A stretch of DNA of 34,503 bases from an uncultured Isosphaeraceae bacterium (GTDB taxonomy: Bacteria > Planctomycetota > Planctomycetia > Isosphaerales > Isosphaeraceae), in assembly GCA_937858365.1 (NCBI GenBank), contig CALLYK010000311.1, positions 1 to 34,503 on the forward strand, written 5' to 3'. This document shows positions 34,464 through 34,503 of this stretch, one piece after another (position 1 is the first letter of the stretch; each line of letters starts with the position of its first letter). Under the pieces are notes generated by a model. The model was not told the DNA's origin. It searched no databases and worked only from the letters and a program-made list of their open reading frames with translations. The position numbers were made by a program, and so were the translations under genes.

Positions 34464-34503
34464 CGAAGTGGCGTGTACGATCGAGACCCGATGCTCGGGG
34501 CAC

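Noticed and set aside
1-34503. CRISPR array, insertion sequence or prophage
   Set aside because: No regularly spaced direct repeats outside the coding RTX repeats, and no transposase, integrase or phage structural gene, were seen.

Overview
The window is high-GC DNA that looks chromosomal and most likely comes from a planctomycete of the Isosphaera/Singulisphaera kind. The evidence is a giant surface protein whose N-terminus ends in an LEPR-XLL-like motif (LELRCLLS), two PEP-CTERM proteins, several Uma2-family (DUF820) genes, a BlaI/BlaR1-type pair, a Rho with a long charged N-terminal extension, and single-copy housekeeping genes scattered between lineage-specific hypotheticals. I found no tRNA, rRNA, CRISPR array, insertion sequence or phage gene. 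The assignment rests on recognised motifs, not on a database search.

Left part (1-8607). A cut-off charged C-terminus on the plus strand faces argC, which overlaps a YfhO-like membrane protein gene. csrA reads rightward on its own. Behind it, on the minus strand, lie a membrane-anchored hypothetical with a pseudopilin-like tail, a tiny two-helix membrane protein, an Hsp20 chaperone, a BlaR1-type M56 membrane protease and its BlaI-type repressor, then a uracil-DNA-glycosylase-family protein. The last three of the inner group (blaI, blaR1, hsp20) are closely spaced and look like one stress-response operon.

Centre (8608-24302). cimA (citramalate synthase, isoleucine pathway) and the approximately 1450-residue surface protein read rightward. 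After a small unknown gene and a decayed gene, there is a long minus-strand run read in the order coaE, rho, four tandem Uma2 paralogues, ribH, a CBM9-like protein, and a four-domain S1 protein. The four Uma2 genes are joined by TGATG stop/start overlaps and the last overlaps ribH by ATGA. This coupled array is the most unusual structure in the window.

Right part (24303-34503). This holds a twin-FHA protein, a small exported hypothetical, an NAD-dependent sugar epimerase/dehydratase, a PEP-CTERM protein with an 11-glycine tract, an HtrA/DegP-type protease, a small unknown, ribF, a second PEP-CTERM protein followed by a strong terminator and a hairpin-rich non-coding stretch, and an RTX-repeat protein. 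The two PEP-CTERM proteins, the epimerase and the RTX protein point to an elaborate exopolymer and cell-surface programme. ribF and ribH are both present but about 12 kb apart and not in one operon.
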